Assembly (NCBI GenBank): GCA_964635875.1
Contig: CAZWRK010000088.1
Coordinates: 1 to 17,660, forward strand
Direction of reading: 5' to 3'
Length of the DNA stretch: 17,660 nucleotides
Source: CAZWRK01 sp964635875
GTDB taxonomy: Bacteria > Pseudomonadota > Gammaproteobacteria > Burkholderiales > Aquaspirillaceae
Shown: piece after piece, positions 7,384 to 14,719 of the stretch
Layout of the letters: every line of letters begins with the position of its first letter
How positions within the stretch are numbered: position 1 is the first letter of the stretch
Made by a program: the position numbers and the translations under genes
Notes under the pieces: generated by a model
What the model saw: only the letters and a program-made list of their open reading frames with translations
Databases searched by the model: none
Told to the model about the DNA's origin: nothing

Positions 7384-8394
7384 ATGCAACGCCTACTCAG
7401 TCTCCGTCAGCCGATCATCTTGTTTCTCAGTATCAGCTTCGTGATAAGCGCGGTGCTTATTCACGTACAGGCACTCGAAACACTGTATTTTTTTTCTAGG
7501 CAATATGAAGAATGGGATTTCGACGAAATCATCTTGACGCTATTTGCGAGCTTAATCGGGTTTAGCTTTGCATCAACATGGATCGTGTTACGCCAAAACC
7601 AAGCGCTCAAAAAGCAAGCGCGACGAGAGGCTATGCTGCGCGAGCAACTTCAACAAAATGAACGTCTTCGTGCCATGGGCACCTTGCTCGGCGGCATTGG
7701 CCATACCCTCAATAATTTACTCATGCCGATTCAAGGACTCACCGAGCTCACCCGCGACGAACTGCCACCGGACAGCGAGCACGCCACAAATCTCAATCAC
7801 GTATTAGAGGCCGTGCATGATGCCCGCACCCTTCTTAATGATCTTCTGACATTTAGCCGTGAACGTCCGATTTCGATGGCCACAGCAGATGCGCAACCTC
7901 TTTTCGAACGCCTAACAGTTTTGTTGCAGGCAATGATTCCTGAAGAGGTCACGCTCTCCACGCAAATAGATTTACATGGGGCCATCGAAGTTGACGAGAA
8001 TGCACTCAGGATGATCGTCATGAATCTAGTCAAAAATGCCGCGGACGCACTCCACGGGCAGCCTCAAAAACGCATTGAAATCACTGCAAGCCGTACCCGT
8101 GTGGCGCATCATATGTGCGAAAACAGCCCGTGCCATTTACCCAATGGCGATTACCTCCGCATTCGAGTTCAAGACACCGGAAAAGGCATCTCAAAAGAAG
8201 TCGCCTCACGCTTATTTGAGCCCTTTTTCACCACTAAGAGCGTAGGCAAGGGCACCGGACTGGGGCTGTCCACCAGCATGACCATGGCCATGCAAATGGG
8301 GGGTCGCATTCTCGTCGGCAGCGCGCCAACAGGCGGCGCACAATTCGATGTCTTTATTGCGCAACACCCAAGCGCAACAGATTTTAAGGAGTAA
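7384..8394 (+). CDS. Membrane sensor histidine kinase (HPK4/NtrB-like catalytic core)
   Basis: A 336-residue protein. Two membrane helices (about 10-31 and 49-69) flank a short loop of roughly 17 residues, leaving no real periplasmic sensor domain. A coiled stretch (70-98) leads to the H-box GTLLGGIGHTLNNLL (99-113) with H107, then the ATPase domain: N-box LVKNAADAL (215-223), G1 DTGKGI (264-269), F-box FEPFFTTK (278-285), G2 GKGTGLGL (288-295). The residue after the phosphoacceptor His is Thr where this family normally has Asp or Glu. The start is uncertain: ATG 7384 follows a weak AGAAAG; ATG 7345 falls in the loop of the upstream terminator; a TTG at 7294 overlaps mltD. The stop is 7 bp before the regulator gene, so they probably form a pair. 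The signal sensed is unknown. Confidence 0.85.
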   Translation: MQRLLSLRQPIILFLSISFVISAVLIHVQALETLYFFSRQYEEWDFDEIILTLFASLIGFSFASTWIVLRQNQALKKQARREAMLREQLQQNERLRAMGTLLGGIGHTLNNLLMPIQGLTELTRDELPPDSEHATNLNHVLEAVHDARTLLNDLLTFSRERPISMATADAQPLFERLTVLLQAMIPEEVTLSTQIDLHGAIEVDENALRMIVMNLVKNAADALHGQPQKRIEITASRTRVAHHMCENSPCHLPNGDYLRIRVQDTGKGISKEVASRLFEPFFTTKSVGKGTGLGLSTSMTMAMQMGGRILVGSAPTGGAQFDVFIAQHPSATDFKE

Positions 8395-8401
8395 CACCAC
8401 G

Positions 8402-8773
8402 ATGGCCACTATTTTAGTCACCGATGACGAAGCACTGGTTCGCCTCACCATTCGAAAAATGCTCGAAAAAGAAGGGCATCTCGTCCTTGAGGCCTGCGAC
8501 GGAAAACAAGCGGAAGCCATCGCCGCTGAAGTCAAAATTGATCTATTGATTACCGACATCATCATGCCGGAAAAAGAAGGCATTGAAACGATTATGGCCA
8601 TCCGCAAAACCCAAAGCGAGCTGCCGATTTTGGCGATATCAGGCGGGGGCCGGAGCGCAAACCTAGACTACCTCGTCACCGCCGAATTGCTGGGTGCCAA
8701 TGCCACATTAAGCAAGCCTTTTAGCAAAGACACCCTCATCCACACCGTCAACACGCTTCTTACGCAGAGCTAG
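8402..8773 (+). CDS. Single-domain (CheY-like) response regulator
   Basis: A 123-residue receiver domain with no output domain. Acidic pocket D8/D9 in VTDDEA, phosphoacceptor D52 in LLITDIIMP, S80 at the switch position in LAISGGG and K105 in LSKPF are all in place. A strong AAGGAG overlaps the last codons of the kinase gene, 10 nt before the ATG, tying its translation to that of the kinase. With no DNA-binding or enzymatic part, it must act by protein contact or in a phosphorelay; the target is not in this window. Its TAG stop shares the palindrome CTAG with the stop of the convergent SulP gene. Confidence 0.92.
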   Translation: MATILVTDDEALVRLTIRKMLEKEGHLVLEACDGKQAEAIAAEVKIDLLITDIIMPEKEGIETIMAIRKTQSELPILAISGGGRSANLDYLVTAELLGANATLSKPFSKDTLIHTVNTLLTQS

Positions 8774-10290
8774 CCCAATTTGTCGTCGGCAATGTGATAG
8801 TGCGGGTCTTCGTCTTTGGAGACCTCCACCATGTCTTTGGCCTTATCCAGCAGCTCTAAGCAATCTGGACTCAGGTGCCGCAAGTGCAAACGCTTGCCTT
8901 GCTGCTGATAACGTGACGCTAAAGCATCAATGGCCTCAATCGCCGAATGATCCACGACCCGCGCATTACGAAACTCAATCACCACATGGGTCGGGTCGTC
9001 TTTTGGGGTAAATAACTGATTAAAGCTCGCAACCGAGGCAAAAAATAACGAGCCTTGCAGGCGATAAATTTTCCAGCCCTGAGCGTCGGTCGAGGTTTCC
9101 ACCCGAATCTGTTTGGATTGCTGCCAAGCAAACACCAAAGCCGCAAAAATCACCCCCGCAAACACCGCAATCGCTAAATCGGTTAACACGGTAATCACCG
9201 TCACCCCGATCACAATCACTGCGTCATGACGAGGAATTTTACGTAGCGTTTGTAGGCTGCTCCACTCAAAGGTTTTTCCTGCGACTACAAACATCAGCCC
9301 AACTAAAGCTGCCAGCGGGATCATTTCAATCCATCGCGACAAAAACAAAATAAACCCGAGTAAAAAGACTGCCGCGACCACTCCAGACAAGCGATGGCGG
9401 GCACCATTGCCAATATTAATCATGCTTTGACCAATCATCGCGCAACCGCCCATCGCCGCAAAAAAGCCGCTCACGATATTCGCGAGACCCTGCGCCAGAC
9501 TTTCACGATTAGGACGGCCACGCGTGTCGGTGATTTCATCGACAAGATTGAGCGTTAATAAGGTTTCAATCAGGCCAACCGCTGCAAATATCAGTGCATA
9601 GGGGAAAATAATGTACAGCGTGCCCCATGTCATCGGCACGTTCGGAACGTGGAAAGTTGGTAAATGACCCGCAATCGACCCCATATCTCCGACCGTTTTG
9701 GTGTCAATTCCAAGCGCTGTCACCACGCCAGACACCAATAAAATGGCCGCCAATGACGAGGAAATCGCCGTTGTAAATTTTGGCAAGATGAGAATAATCA
9801 GCACAGTGCATGCGACTAAGCCCAGCATGGTGTACAACGCGGCCCCACTCATCCATGTCGGGACACCGGCAGCATCAGGCATTTTGAAGTGACCAAACTG
9901 CGCCATAAAGGTCACAATCGCCAAGCCATTCACAAAGCCGAGCATCACCGAGTGCGGCACCATCCGAATCAGTTTACCCAGCCGACACGCCGCAAAGAGC
10001 ACCTGCAACAGCCCCATCAGCACAATGCTGGCGAATAAATACTCCGCGCCATGGCTGACCACCAAATTGACCATCACCACCGCCAATGCTCCGGCAGCCC
10101 CCGAGATCATGCCCGGCCGGCCGCCGAATAACGCCGTAATTAAACAGACGATAAACGCCGCATATAGGCCAGTCAGTGGACTGACATGCGCCACGAAGGC
10201 AAATGCAATCGCCTCGGGCACCAAGGCCAAAGACACGGTTAGACCACTCAAAAAATCGGTTCTGAGCGCCGCAGGTTTGAATGCGAGCAC
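8770..10290 (-). CDS. SulP-family inorganic anion transporter with C-terminal STAS domain
   Basis: A 506-residue inner-membrane protein. Residues 10-395 are a chain of hydrophobic segments with the SulP signatures SGLTVSLALVPEAIAFAF (15-32) and SPLTGLYAAFI (37-47). Conserved blocks ETLLTLNLVDEITDTRGRPN and SGFFAAMGGCAMIGQSMINI follow, then a cytoplasmic STAS domain (about 397-495) with the DHSAIEAI motif (447-454). SulP members carry sulfate, bicarbonate or other anions; the substrate cannot be read from this sequence. The start chosen is a GTG: AAGGAG lies 5 nt upstream, and the protein then begins just before the first membrane segment. A longer in-frame ATG at 10395 has no ribosome site and would be translated through the rlmJ terminator. 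The gene stands alone. Confidence 0.9.
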   Translation of the reverse strand: MLAFKPAALRTDFLSGLTVSLALVPEAIAFAFVAHVSPLTGLYAAFIVCLITALFGGRPGMISGAAGALAVVMVNLVVSHGAEYLFASIVLMGLLQVLFAACRLGKLIRMVPHSVMLGFVNGLAIVTFMAQFGHFKMPDAAGVPTWMSGAALYTMLGLVACTVLIILILPKFTTAISSSLAAILLVSGVVTALGIDTKTVGDMGSIAGHLPTFHVPNVPMTWGTLYIIFPYALIFAAVGLIETLLTLNLVDEITDTRGRPNRESLAQGLANIVSGFFAAMGGCAMIGQSMINIGNGARHRLSGVVAAVFLLGFILFLSRWIEMIPLAALVGLMFVVAGKTFEWSSLQTLRKIPRHDAVIVIGVTVITVLTDLAIAVFAGVIFAALVFAWQQSKQIRVETSTDAQGWKIYRLQGSLFFASVASFNQLFTPKDDPTHVVIEFRNARVVDHSAIEAIDALASRYQQQGKRLHLRHLSPDCLELLDKAKDMVEVSKDEDPHYHIADDKLG

Positions 10291-10295
10291 AATTT

Positions 10296-10301
10296 CTCCT
10301 T
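10296..10301 (-). promoter_or_regulatory. Ribosome binding site that fixes the GTG start of the SulP gene
   Basis: Minus-strand AAGGAG followed by AAATT and GTG. This is one of the best Shine-Dalgarno matches in the window and outweighs the upstream ATG at 10395, which has none. Confidence 0.8.
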
Positions 10302-10360
10302 GATAAAAGCCAACCGCCCGGCCTCGAAATGACTTGAGGACGCGGGCGGTGGCATAGAAC

Positions 10361-10388
10361 GAAAACTCCCCAAGCGGGGAGTCAAAAA
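10361..10388 (-). terminator. Rho-independent terminator of rlmJ
   Basis: On the minus strand ACTCCCC pairs with GGGGAGT around a 4-nt loop and is followed by TTTTCGTT. It lies about 25 bp past the rlmJ stop. The 7-bp GC-rich stem is good and the T-run is short, so termination may be incomplete. Confidence 0.7.
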
Positions 10389-10410
10389 TAGCCATGATTC
10401 GTAGCGTGCG

Positions 10411-11256
10411 TTAAGGAATATTCCAGTTCAGGGTATAGGTTGCCCGCGCATCTTGGCCGAGCACTTTGACCAAATAGGGCAGGGCTTCTTGAAGCAGCGC
10501 GGGCAGCTTCCAGCTCGGGTTGATGACAAACATACCACTGCCATGCATCCCAAACCCGTCTACCGATGGCGCTTGCACATGCAAAGCCACATGCAGCCAA
10601 CAATCTCCCGCTACTTTGAGCAAATGGGCAGGCAATTGCTTCGATTCGATTCGCTGCAAGCAGGGATACCACACCGCATAACAGCCGGTCGCAAAGCGCT
10701 TGCGCGCCTCGGTTAACATCGTGATCACATGCTGATAATCGCGTTTGTCTTCATACGGCGGGTCAATCAGCGCCAGCGCCCGACGGGTGGGCGGAGGCAA
10801 AATAGCTTTAATGCCAGCAAAACCGTCGGTCTGTTGAATTTGAACGCGTCGCCCCGCCTCGGCAAAGTTTTCCGTCAGCAAAGCATGATCGGTCGGGTGT
10901 AGCTCAAATAAGCGCAAGCGGTCTTGCTCGCGCAGCACCGCATCGGCACACAGCGGCGAACCGGGATAGAACCGCAATTGACCATCGGGATTAAAGCCGC
11001 GAATCACCTCAACATAATCGGCCAAAACAGACGGCAAGTCAGTCTGCGACCACAAACGGGCAATACCGCTCTCGTATTCGGCATTTTTGGCGGCATAGCC
11101 TTCATCGAGTGCATACGCGCCAGCGCCCGCATGGGTGTCAATGTACCAGTAGGGTTTTTCTTTTTGATTCAGATGGTTAAGAAGGGCAATCTGCACGGTG
11201 TGCTTGAGCACATCCGCATGATTACCGGCATGAAAAGCGTGACGGTAGCTAAGCAT
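10411..11256 (-). CDS. rlmJ: 23S rRNA (adenine(2030)-N6)-methyltransferase
   Basis: A 281-residue protein, near-identical in length to E. coli RlmJ (280) and similar along its whole length, from the opening MLSYRHAFHAGNHADVLKHT to the closing TYTLNWNIP. RlmJ uses SAM to methylate N6 of A2030 in 23S rRNA. Visible are the SAM-site block YIDTHAGAGAY (38-48), ELHPTDHALL (118-127), TDGFAGIKA (143-151) and the N6-adenine catalytic motif IDPPYE (164-169). GSGMFVINPSWKL is the usual C-terminal block. The Shine-Dalgarno is weak (AGG). A possible -10 (TAGAAT, minus strand 11290-11285) lies about 30 bp upstream, with no clear -35. Single gene with its own terminator. Confidence 0.96.
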   Translation of the reverse strand: MLSYRHAFHAGNHADVLKHTVQIALLNHLNQKEKPYWYIDTHAGAGAYALDEGYAAKNAEYESGIARLWSQTDLPSVLADYVEVIRGFNPDGQLRFYPGSPLCADAVLREQDRLRLFELHPTDHALLTENFAEAGRRVQIQQTDGFAGIKAILPPPTRRALALIDPPYEDKRDYQHVITMLTEARKRFATGCYAVWYPCLQRIESKQLPAHLLKVAGDCWLHVALHVQAPSVDGFGMHGSGMFVINPSWKLPALLQEALPYLVKVLGQDARATYTLNWNIP

Positions 11257-11334
11257 AAGAGGCCTGCAATAAGATCAGAGACGCATTCTAACGCAGACCA
11301 CGGCGCTCTGACGCCTGCGCTCATACACAAAAAA

Positions 11335-11389
11335 TGGGGACAACTCTCTGAATAAGTTGTGGATAAGCTGTTTATCGAACTGTATATAA
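11335..11389 (+). repeat. Phased array of DnaA-box-like 9-mers around one perfect DnaA box
   Basis: TGTGGATAA at 11358-11366 is the exact complement of the consensus DnaA box TTATCCACA. Related 9-mers in the same orientation lie at 11335 (TGGGGACAA, 7 of 9), 11347 (TCTGAATAA, 7 of 9), 11369 (TGTTTATCG, 5 of 9) and 11381 (TGTATATAA, 7 of 9). Starts are 11-12 bp apart, about one helical turn. It sits between the rlmJ start and the osmB terminator, about 45-100 bp upstream of a possible rlmJ -10. This may be a DnaA-binding regulatory or titration site; no replication genes are in the window. Confidence 0.5.
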
Positions 11390-11432
11390 ACGCTTTTTGG
11401 TCACTGCCTGTTTTTTGCTCAGTCGCATACGC

Positions 11433-11464
11433 AAAAAAATTCCCCAATCGGCTGGACTGGGGAA
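11433..11464 (-). terminator. Rho-independent terminator of osmB
   Basis: On the minus strand TTCCCCA pairs with TGGGGAA around an 11-nt loop that can pair further, followed by seven T. It is 46 bp past the osmB stop. Confidence 0.8.
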
Positions 11465-11510
11465 AAAGGAACACTTGGAGGATACACAAAAACCATTTAC
11501 CACAGAAACA

Positions 11511-11714
11511 TTACTTCACTTTGTTGCCAATGATACCGCCCACCGCAGCCCCACCGAGCGTACCGACAGCACTGCCACCGGTGAGCACAGAACCCGCGAC
11601 AGCACCTGTCGAAGCGCCAATTGCGGTATTACGTTGTTGGCGAGACATCCCCGCACAAGCGGTTAAACTCAATGCCAACACTGCGACGGCTAACACACTC
11701 ACTGCTCTATTCAT
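11511..11714 (-). CDS. osmB: Osmotically inducible lipoprotein OsmB-like (glycine-zipper protein)
   Basis: A 67-residue lipoprotein (E. coli OsmB 72). A signal peptide (MNRAVSVLAV and on) ends in the lipobox SLTAC with lipidated C20. The mature part is about 48 residues: a short basic stretch with RQQRNTAIG, then a glycine zipper (SAVGTLGGAAVGGIIG) that matches OsmB nearly residue by residue. OsmB is an envelope lipoprotein induced by osmotic and stationary-phase stress in enterobacteria; its molecular role is not settled. ATG 11714 is chosen over 11750 because AAGGAG lies 7 nt upstream and the shorter form starts with a proper signal peptide. A 6-bp inverted repeat (CGGGAT/ATCCCG, 11734-11739 and 11760-11765) lies in its leader region. 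Own terminator downstream. Confidence 0.9.
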   Translation of the reverse strand: MNRAVSVLAVAVLALSLTACAGMSRQQRNTAIGASTGAVAGSVLTGGSAVGTLGGAAVGGIIGNKVK

Positions 11715-11823
11715 GGGATGACTCCTTTGGTGACGGGATCTTGTCAACACATGGATGCAATCCCGACAGAATCAAGCCCATTTTTTGCGTTTTATCTGCG
11801 GATTTTTCGGGAACATCCCTCGC

Positions 11824-13215
11824 TTACCGAGCATATTGCGCCAAAAATGCCATCAATTTCGGGTGATCCGCCCATGCCACATTAAAACGAAATGCCCGCG
11901 TTTCCGTCTCCGCGACCCACTCATAATAATGACCGGGCGCTAGGGCAATCCCCTCCGCCGCCGCTGCGGCGGTCAACCCCATCGGGTCGATGCCTTCTGG
12001 CGCGGTCGCCCATAAAAACAAGCCGCCCTCCGGCCGATAAAATACCGACCACCCCAAATCGGTCAGCTGTTTCGCGACCCGCCCCTGCGCCTCTGCCAAG
12101 CGATTGCGCAGCCGCTCCAAATGGCTGCGATAAGCACCATCCCGCACAATCATCAACGTCATGGCCTCGGTTAGGGTCGAGCTGGTGAGGCCGCGGCTCA
12201 TCTTGAGCTGACTCAAACGCGCCACGCTATCGACATCCGCCACCATAAACCCCACCCGCAGCGCCGGTGAAATCGTCTTGGAGAAACTGCCCAAATACAG
12301 CACCCGCTGCAGCCCATCCAAACTGGCTAATGTCGGACTCGGCGCAGCGGCCAAATCGGCAAACGGATCATCTTCGACAATCCGAAAATCCAGCTCATGC
12401 GCCAATTGCACGACCCGGAACGCACACGCAGGGCGGGTTGTGGTGCCGGTCGGATTATGAAAAGTCGTATTGGTAAAGAACACCCGCGGCCGATGCTGTG
12501 CCGCCAATACCGCCAACTGCGCAACATCTGGCCCGTGAGCCGTGCGCGGAACCGACACACACCGCACACCGTATTGCCGCAGCGCCGTCAGCAAATTCGA
12601 ATACCCCGGCGACTCGACCAAAGCCGTATCTCCAGCCTGCAATAACAATCGGATCGCGAGATCTAAACCTTCGCTCGCCCCGTGAGTGAGCACGATTTGC
12701 GCGGCAGGTGCTTCCAATCCCCGCACGCCGAGCCGTGACTGCAAATGCAAACGCAAGGCCGGATCACCTTGCGGATGACCGTAACGGGTCAGCGCCTCAT
12801 CGCCACGCCGCGCCAATTGTCGCAGCGCACCGCGAACGCCTTCACCAAAGAGCCAATCATCCGGCAACCAGCCACCGCCCGCAGGCAAGGTCAGTGCCGC
12901 ATCTTCGTAGACCCGCTTGAGCAGCCACGCCTCATCGACCGGCGCACGCGCTTCGATGCGCTCGCGGCGCTGATGCGGTGCTTGCGACAACACAAAATAG
13001 CCGCGCGCGGGCTTGGCCTCGATCCATGATTGCGCGCTCAAGCGGTTGTAGGCCTCAGCGACCGTAAAAGGACTGACGCCCAAGGTCTTCGCCAAGGCCC
13101 GAACCGACGGCAACCGCCCGCCCTCGTTCAATAAACCGCTTTCAATTTGCGCCTGAATTCGACACACAATTTGCTCGGTGAGGGTCTGTTCAGAATCGGT
13201 GTGCAGCGTGAACAT
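11824..13215 (-). CDS. MocR-type (GntR/aminotransferase-fold, PLP-dependent) transcriptional regulator
   Basis: A 463-residue regulator. Residues 10-76 form a GntR winged helix (LTEQIVCRIQ, GRLPSVRALAKTLGVSPFTVAEAYNRL, then ARGYFVL). A linker (about 77-115) leads to a type I aminotransferase-like domain (115-463) with HNPTG (253-257), EDDPFADL (281-288) and LGSFSKTISPALRVGF (308-323), where K313 should hold PLP. MocR proteins such as GabR and PdxR use PLP, with or without an amino compound, to control nearby genes, usually a divergent aminotransferase, exactly the layout here. ATG 13215 is chosen (GGAG 4 nt upstream; proper domain start); the longer form from 13368 would overlap the start of the divergent gene. 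A candidate operator lies 2 nt upstream of its ribosome site, suggesting autoregulation. Confidence 0.92.
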   Translation of the reverse strand: MFTLHTDSEQTLTEQIVCRIQAQIESGLLNEGGRLPSVRALAKTLGVSPFTVAEAYNRLSAQSWIEAKPARGYFVLSQAPHQRRERIEARAPVDEAWLLKRVYEDAALTLPAGGGWLPDDWLFGEGVRGALRQLARRGDEALTRYGHPQGDPALRLHLQSRLGVRGLEAPAAQIVLTHGASEGLDLAIRLLLQAGDTALVESPGYSNLLTALRQYGVRCVSVPRTAHGPDVAQLAVLAAQHRPRVFFTNTTFHNPTGTTTRPACAFRVVQLAHELDFRIVEDDPFADLAAAPSPTLASLDGLQRVLYLGSFSKTISPALRVGFMVADVDSVARLSQLKMSRGLTSSTLTEAMTLMIVRDGAYRSHLERLRNRLAEAQGRVAKQLTDLGWSVFYRPEGGLFLWATAPEGIDPMGLTAAAAAEGIALAPGHYYEWVAETETRAFRFNVAWADHPKLMAFLAQYAR

Positions 13216-13224
13216 AAAACTCCA

Positions 13225-13248
13225 TGTACTGGTATTAAGCACAGTACA
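13225..13248. promoter_or_regulatory. Candidate operator of the MocR-type regulator
   Basis: A perfect 7-bp inverted repeat, TGTACTG and CAGTACA, with a 10-nt spacer (half-site centres 17 bp apart). It lies directly upstream of the regulator's GGAG. A further TACTG half-site occurs at 13303-13307. Separately, the direct repeat CAATACA (13329-13335 and 13341-13347, 12-bp step) lies just before the aminotransferase ribosome site. Which of these the regulator binds is inferred only from position. Confidence 0.5.
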
Positions 13249-13366
13249 GATTGCCCGAAAAAACCGCTTCCTGACTCTGTTTCTGCGCGAAAGAGTGGCG
13301 AATACTGCCGTATCAGCGAACACATTGCCAATACAGTGAGCAATACACTTGACCGGAGCCGCCCCC

Positions 13367-14689
13367 ATGAACGATTTACCGAATTTCGACGCCTATTGGA
13401 TGCCGTTTTCACATCAACGCTACTTTAGCGCTCACCCTGAAAACCGCATCTTCGAGCGCGCAGAAGGCGCGTACTACTGGAACCGCGAAGGCCAGCGCCT
13501 ATACGATGCTATTTCGGGTCTGTGGTGCTGCGGTCTGGGTCATAGTCGGCCGGAAATCGTCGGGGCGGTGAAACAGCAATTAGACACCCTCGACTACGGC
13601 ACCGCTTTTCAAATGGGCTACGCGCCCACCTTCAGCCTTGCGAAGCGGATTGCGGATCTGGCACCCGCCGGTTTGGAGCATGTGTTTCTGACCAACTCCG
13701 GCTCAGAAGCAGTCGATACCGCACTTAAAATTGCACTGGCGTACCAGCGGCTTCGCGGCGAAGGCAGCCGTACCCGTCTGATTGGTCGCGAAAAAGGCTA
13801 TCACGGAGTGGGTTTTGGCGGTTTGTCGGTCGGCGGCATGGTCGCCAATCGCAAAATGTATGGCAGCAGCTTATTGGCAGGCGTCGATCATCTGCCGCAC
13901 ACCTTGAATTTAAAAGAAATGGCGTTTTCGCGTGGCGAACCGACATGGGGCCTGCATCTGGTCGAAGAGCTGGAACGGATTGTCCAGCTTCACGATGCCT
14001 CGACGATTGCCGCCGTGATTGTCGAGCCGATGCAAGGTTCGGCGGGCGTGATTGTGCCGCCCAAAGGCTACCTGAAACGCCTGCGTGAAATTTGTACCCA
14101 ACACGGCATTTTGCTGATTTTTGATGAAGTGATTTGCGGCTTTGGGCGGATGGGCCAAGCGTTTGCCGCCCAACATTTTGACGTGACGCCCGACCTGATA
14201 ACCTTCGCCAAAGGCGTGAACAACGGCATGGTACCGATGGGCGGCGTCATTGTGAGCGCTGACATCTATCAAGCCTTTATGACCGGCCCCGAACACGCAG
14301 TGGAATTTTTCCACGGCTACACCTACTCCGGCCACCCGCTGGCGGTCGCTGCCGCACACGCCACCCTCGACATTCTCGAAAAAGACGACATCTTTGCCAA
14401 ATCGCGCCAATTGTCGCCGATCCTCGAAGAATGTGTGCACGCGCTACGCGGCACCGATGCGGTGATCGACATTCGCAATTGCCAACTGGCCGCCGCCGTC
14501 GAGCTGGCACCGTCGGCAGAAGGCGTCGGGCGGCGCGGTCTGAAAGTCTTCGAGGAAGGCTTAAAACGCGGTGTGATGTTCCGCTTTAGCGGCGACATTA
14601 TCGCGATGGGGCCGCCGATGATTTCGACCCCAGAAGAAATTCAAAATATGACTGAAGTTTTGCGTGAATCCATCCGCGCCGCGCTTTAA
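13367..14689 (+). CDS. bauA: Beta-alanine (omega-amino acid):pyruvate aminotransferase
   Basis: A 440-residue class III PLP aminotransferase, very similar in remembered sequence to Pseudomonas BauA / omega-amino acid:pyruvate transaminase (about 448). Marks are the opening YWMPFSHQR (10-18), SGLWCCGLGHSR (50-61), TNSGSEAVDTALK (109-121, PLP phosphate loop), KGYHGV (143-148), HDASTIAAVIVEPMQGSAGV (209-228), IFDEVICGFGRMG (251-263, D253 contacts PLP), FAKGVNNG (280-287, PLP lysine K282) and FFHGYTYSGHP (314-324). It would turn beta-alanine and pyruvate into malonate semialdehyde and alanine; related omega-amines are possible. ATG 13367 has GGAG 9 nt upstream. A TTG 18 bp earlier is unneeded. 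The dehydrogenase follows 30 bp later, in one operon. Confidence 0.9.
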   Translation: MNDLPNFDAYWMPFSHQRYFSAHPENRIFERAEGAYYWNREGQRLYDAISGLWCCGLGHSRPEIVGAVKQQLDTLDYGTAFQMGYAPTFSLAKRIADLAPAGLEHVFLTNSGSEAVDTALKIALAYQRLRGEGSRTRLIGREKGYHGVGFGGLSVGGMVANRKMYGSSLLAGVDHLPHTLNLKEMAFSRGEPTWGLHLVEELERIVQLHDASTIAAVIVEPMQGSAGVIVPPKGYLKRLREICTQHGILLIFDEVICGFGRMGQAFAAQHFDVTPDLITFAKGVNNGMVPMGGVIVSADIYQAFMTGPEHAVEFFHGYTYSGHPLAVAAAHATLDILEKDDIFAKSRQLSPILEECVHALRGTDAVIDIRNCQLAAAVELAPSAEGVGRRGLKVFEEGLKRGVMFRFSGDIIAMGPPMISTPEEIQNMTEVLRESIRAAL

Positions 14690-14719
14690 CCCGATCATGC
14701 AATTGCTGTGAGAAAAATC

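Noticed and set aside
11742..11747. Perfect TTGACA on the minus strand upstream of osmB
   Set aside because: A -10 box at normal spacing would fall on the osmB ribosome site, so it cannot serve as its -35 with a usable leader.
13213..13368. Long form of the MocR regulator starting at 13368
   Set aside because: It would overlap the start of the divergent aminotransferase and add residues with no family match; ATG 13215 has a proper ribosome site.
13910..14440. 176-codon open frame on the minus strand
   Set aside because: It is antisense to the aminotransferase in its catalytic region; a shadow frame.
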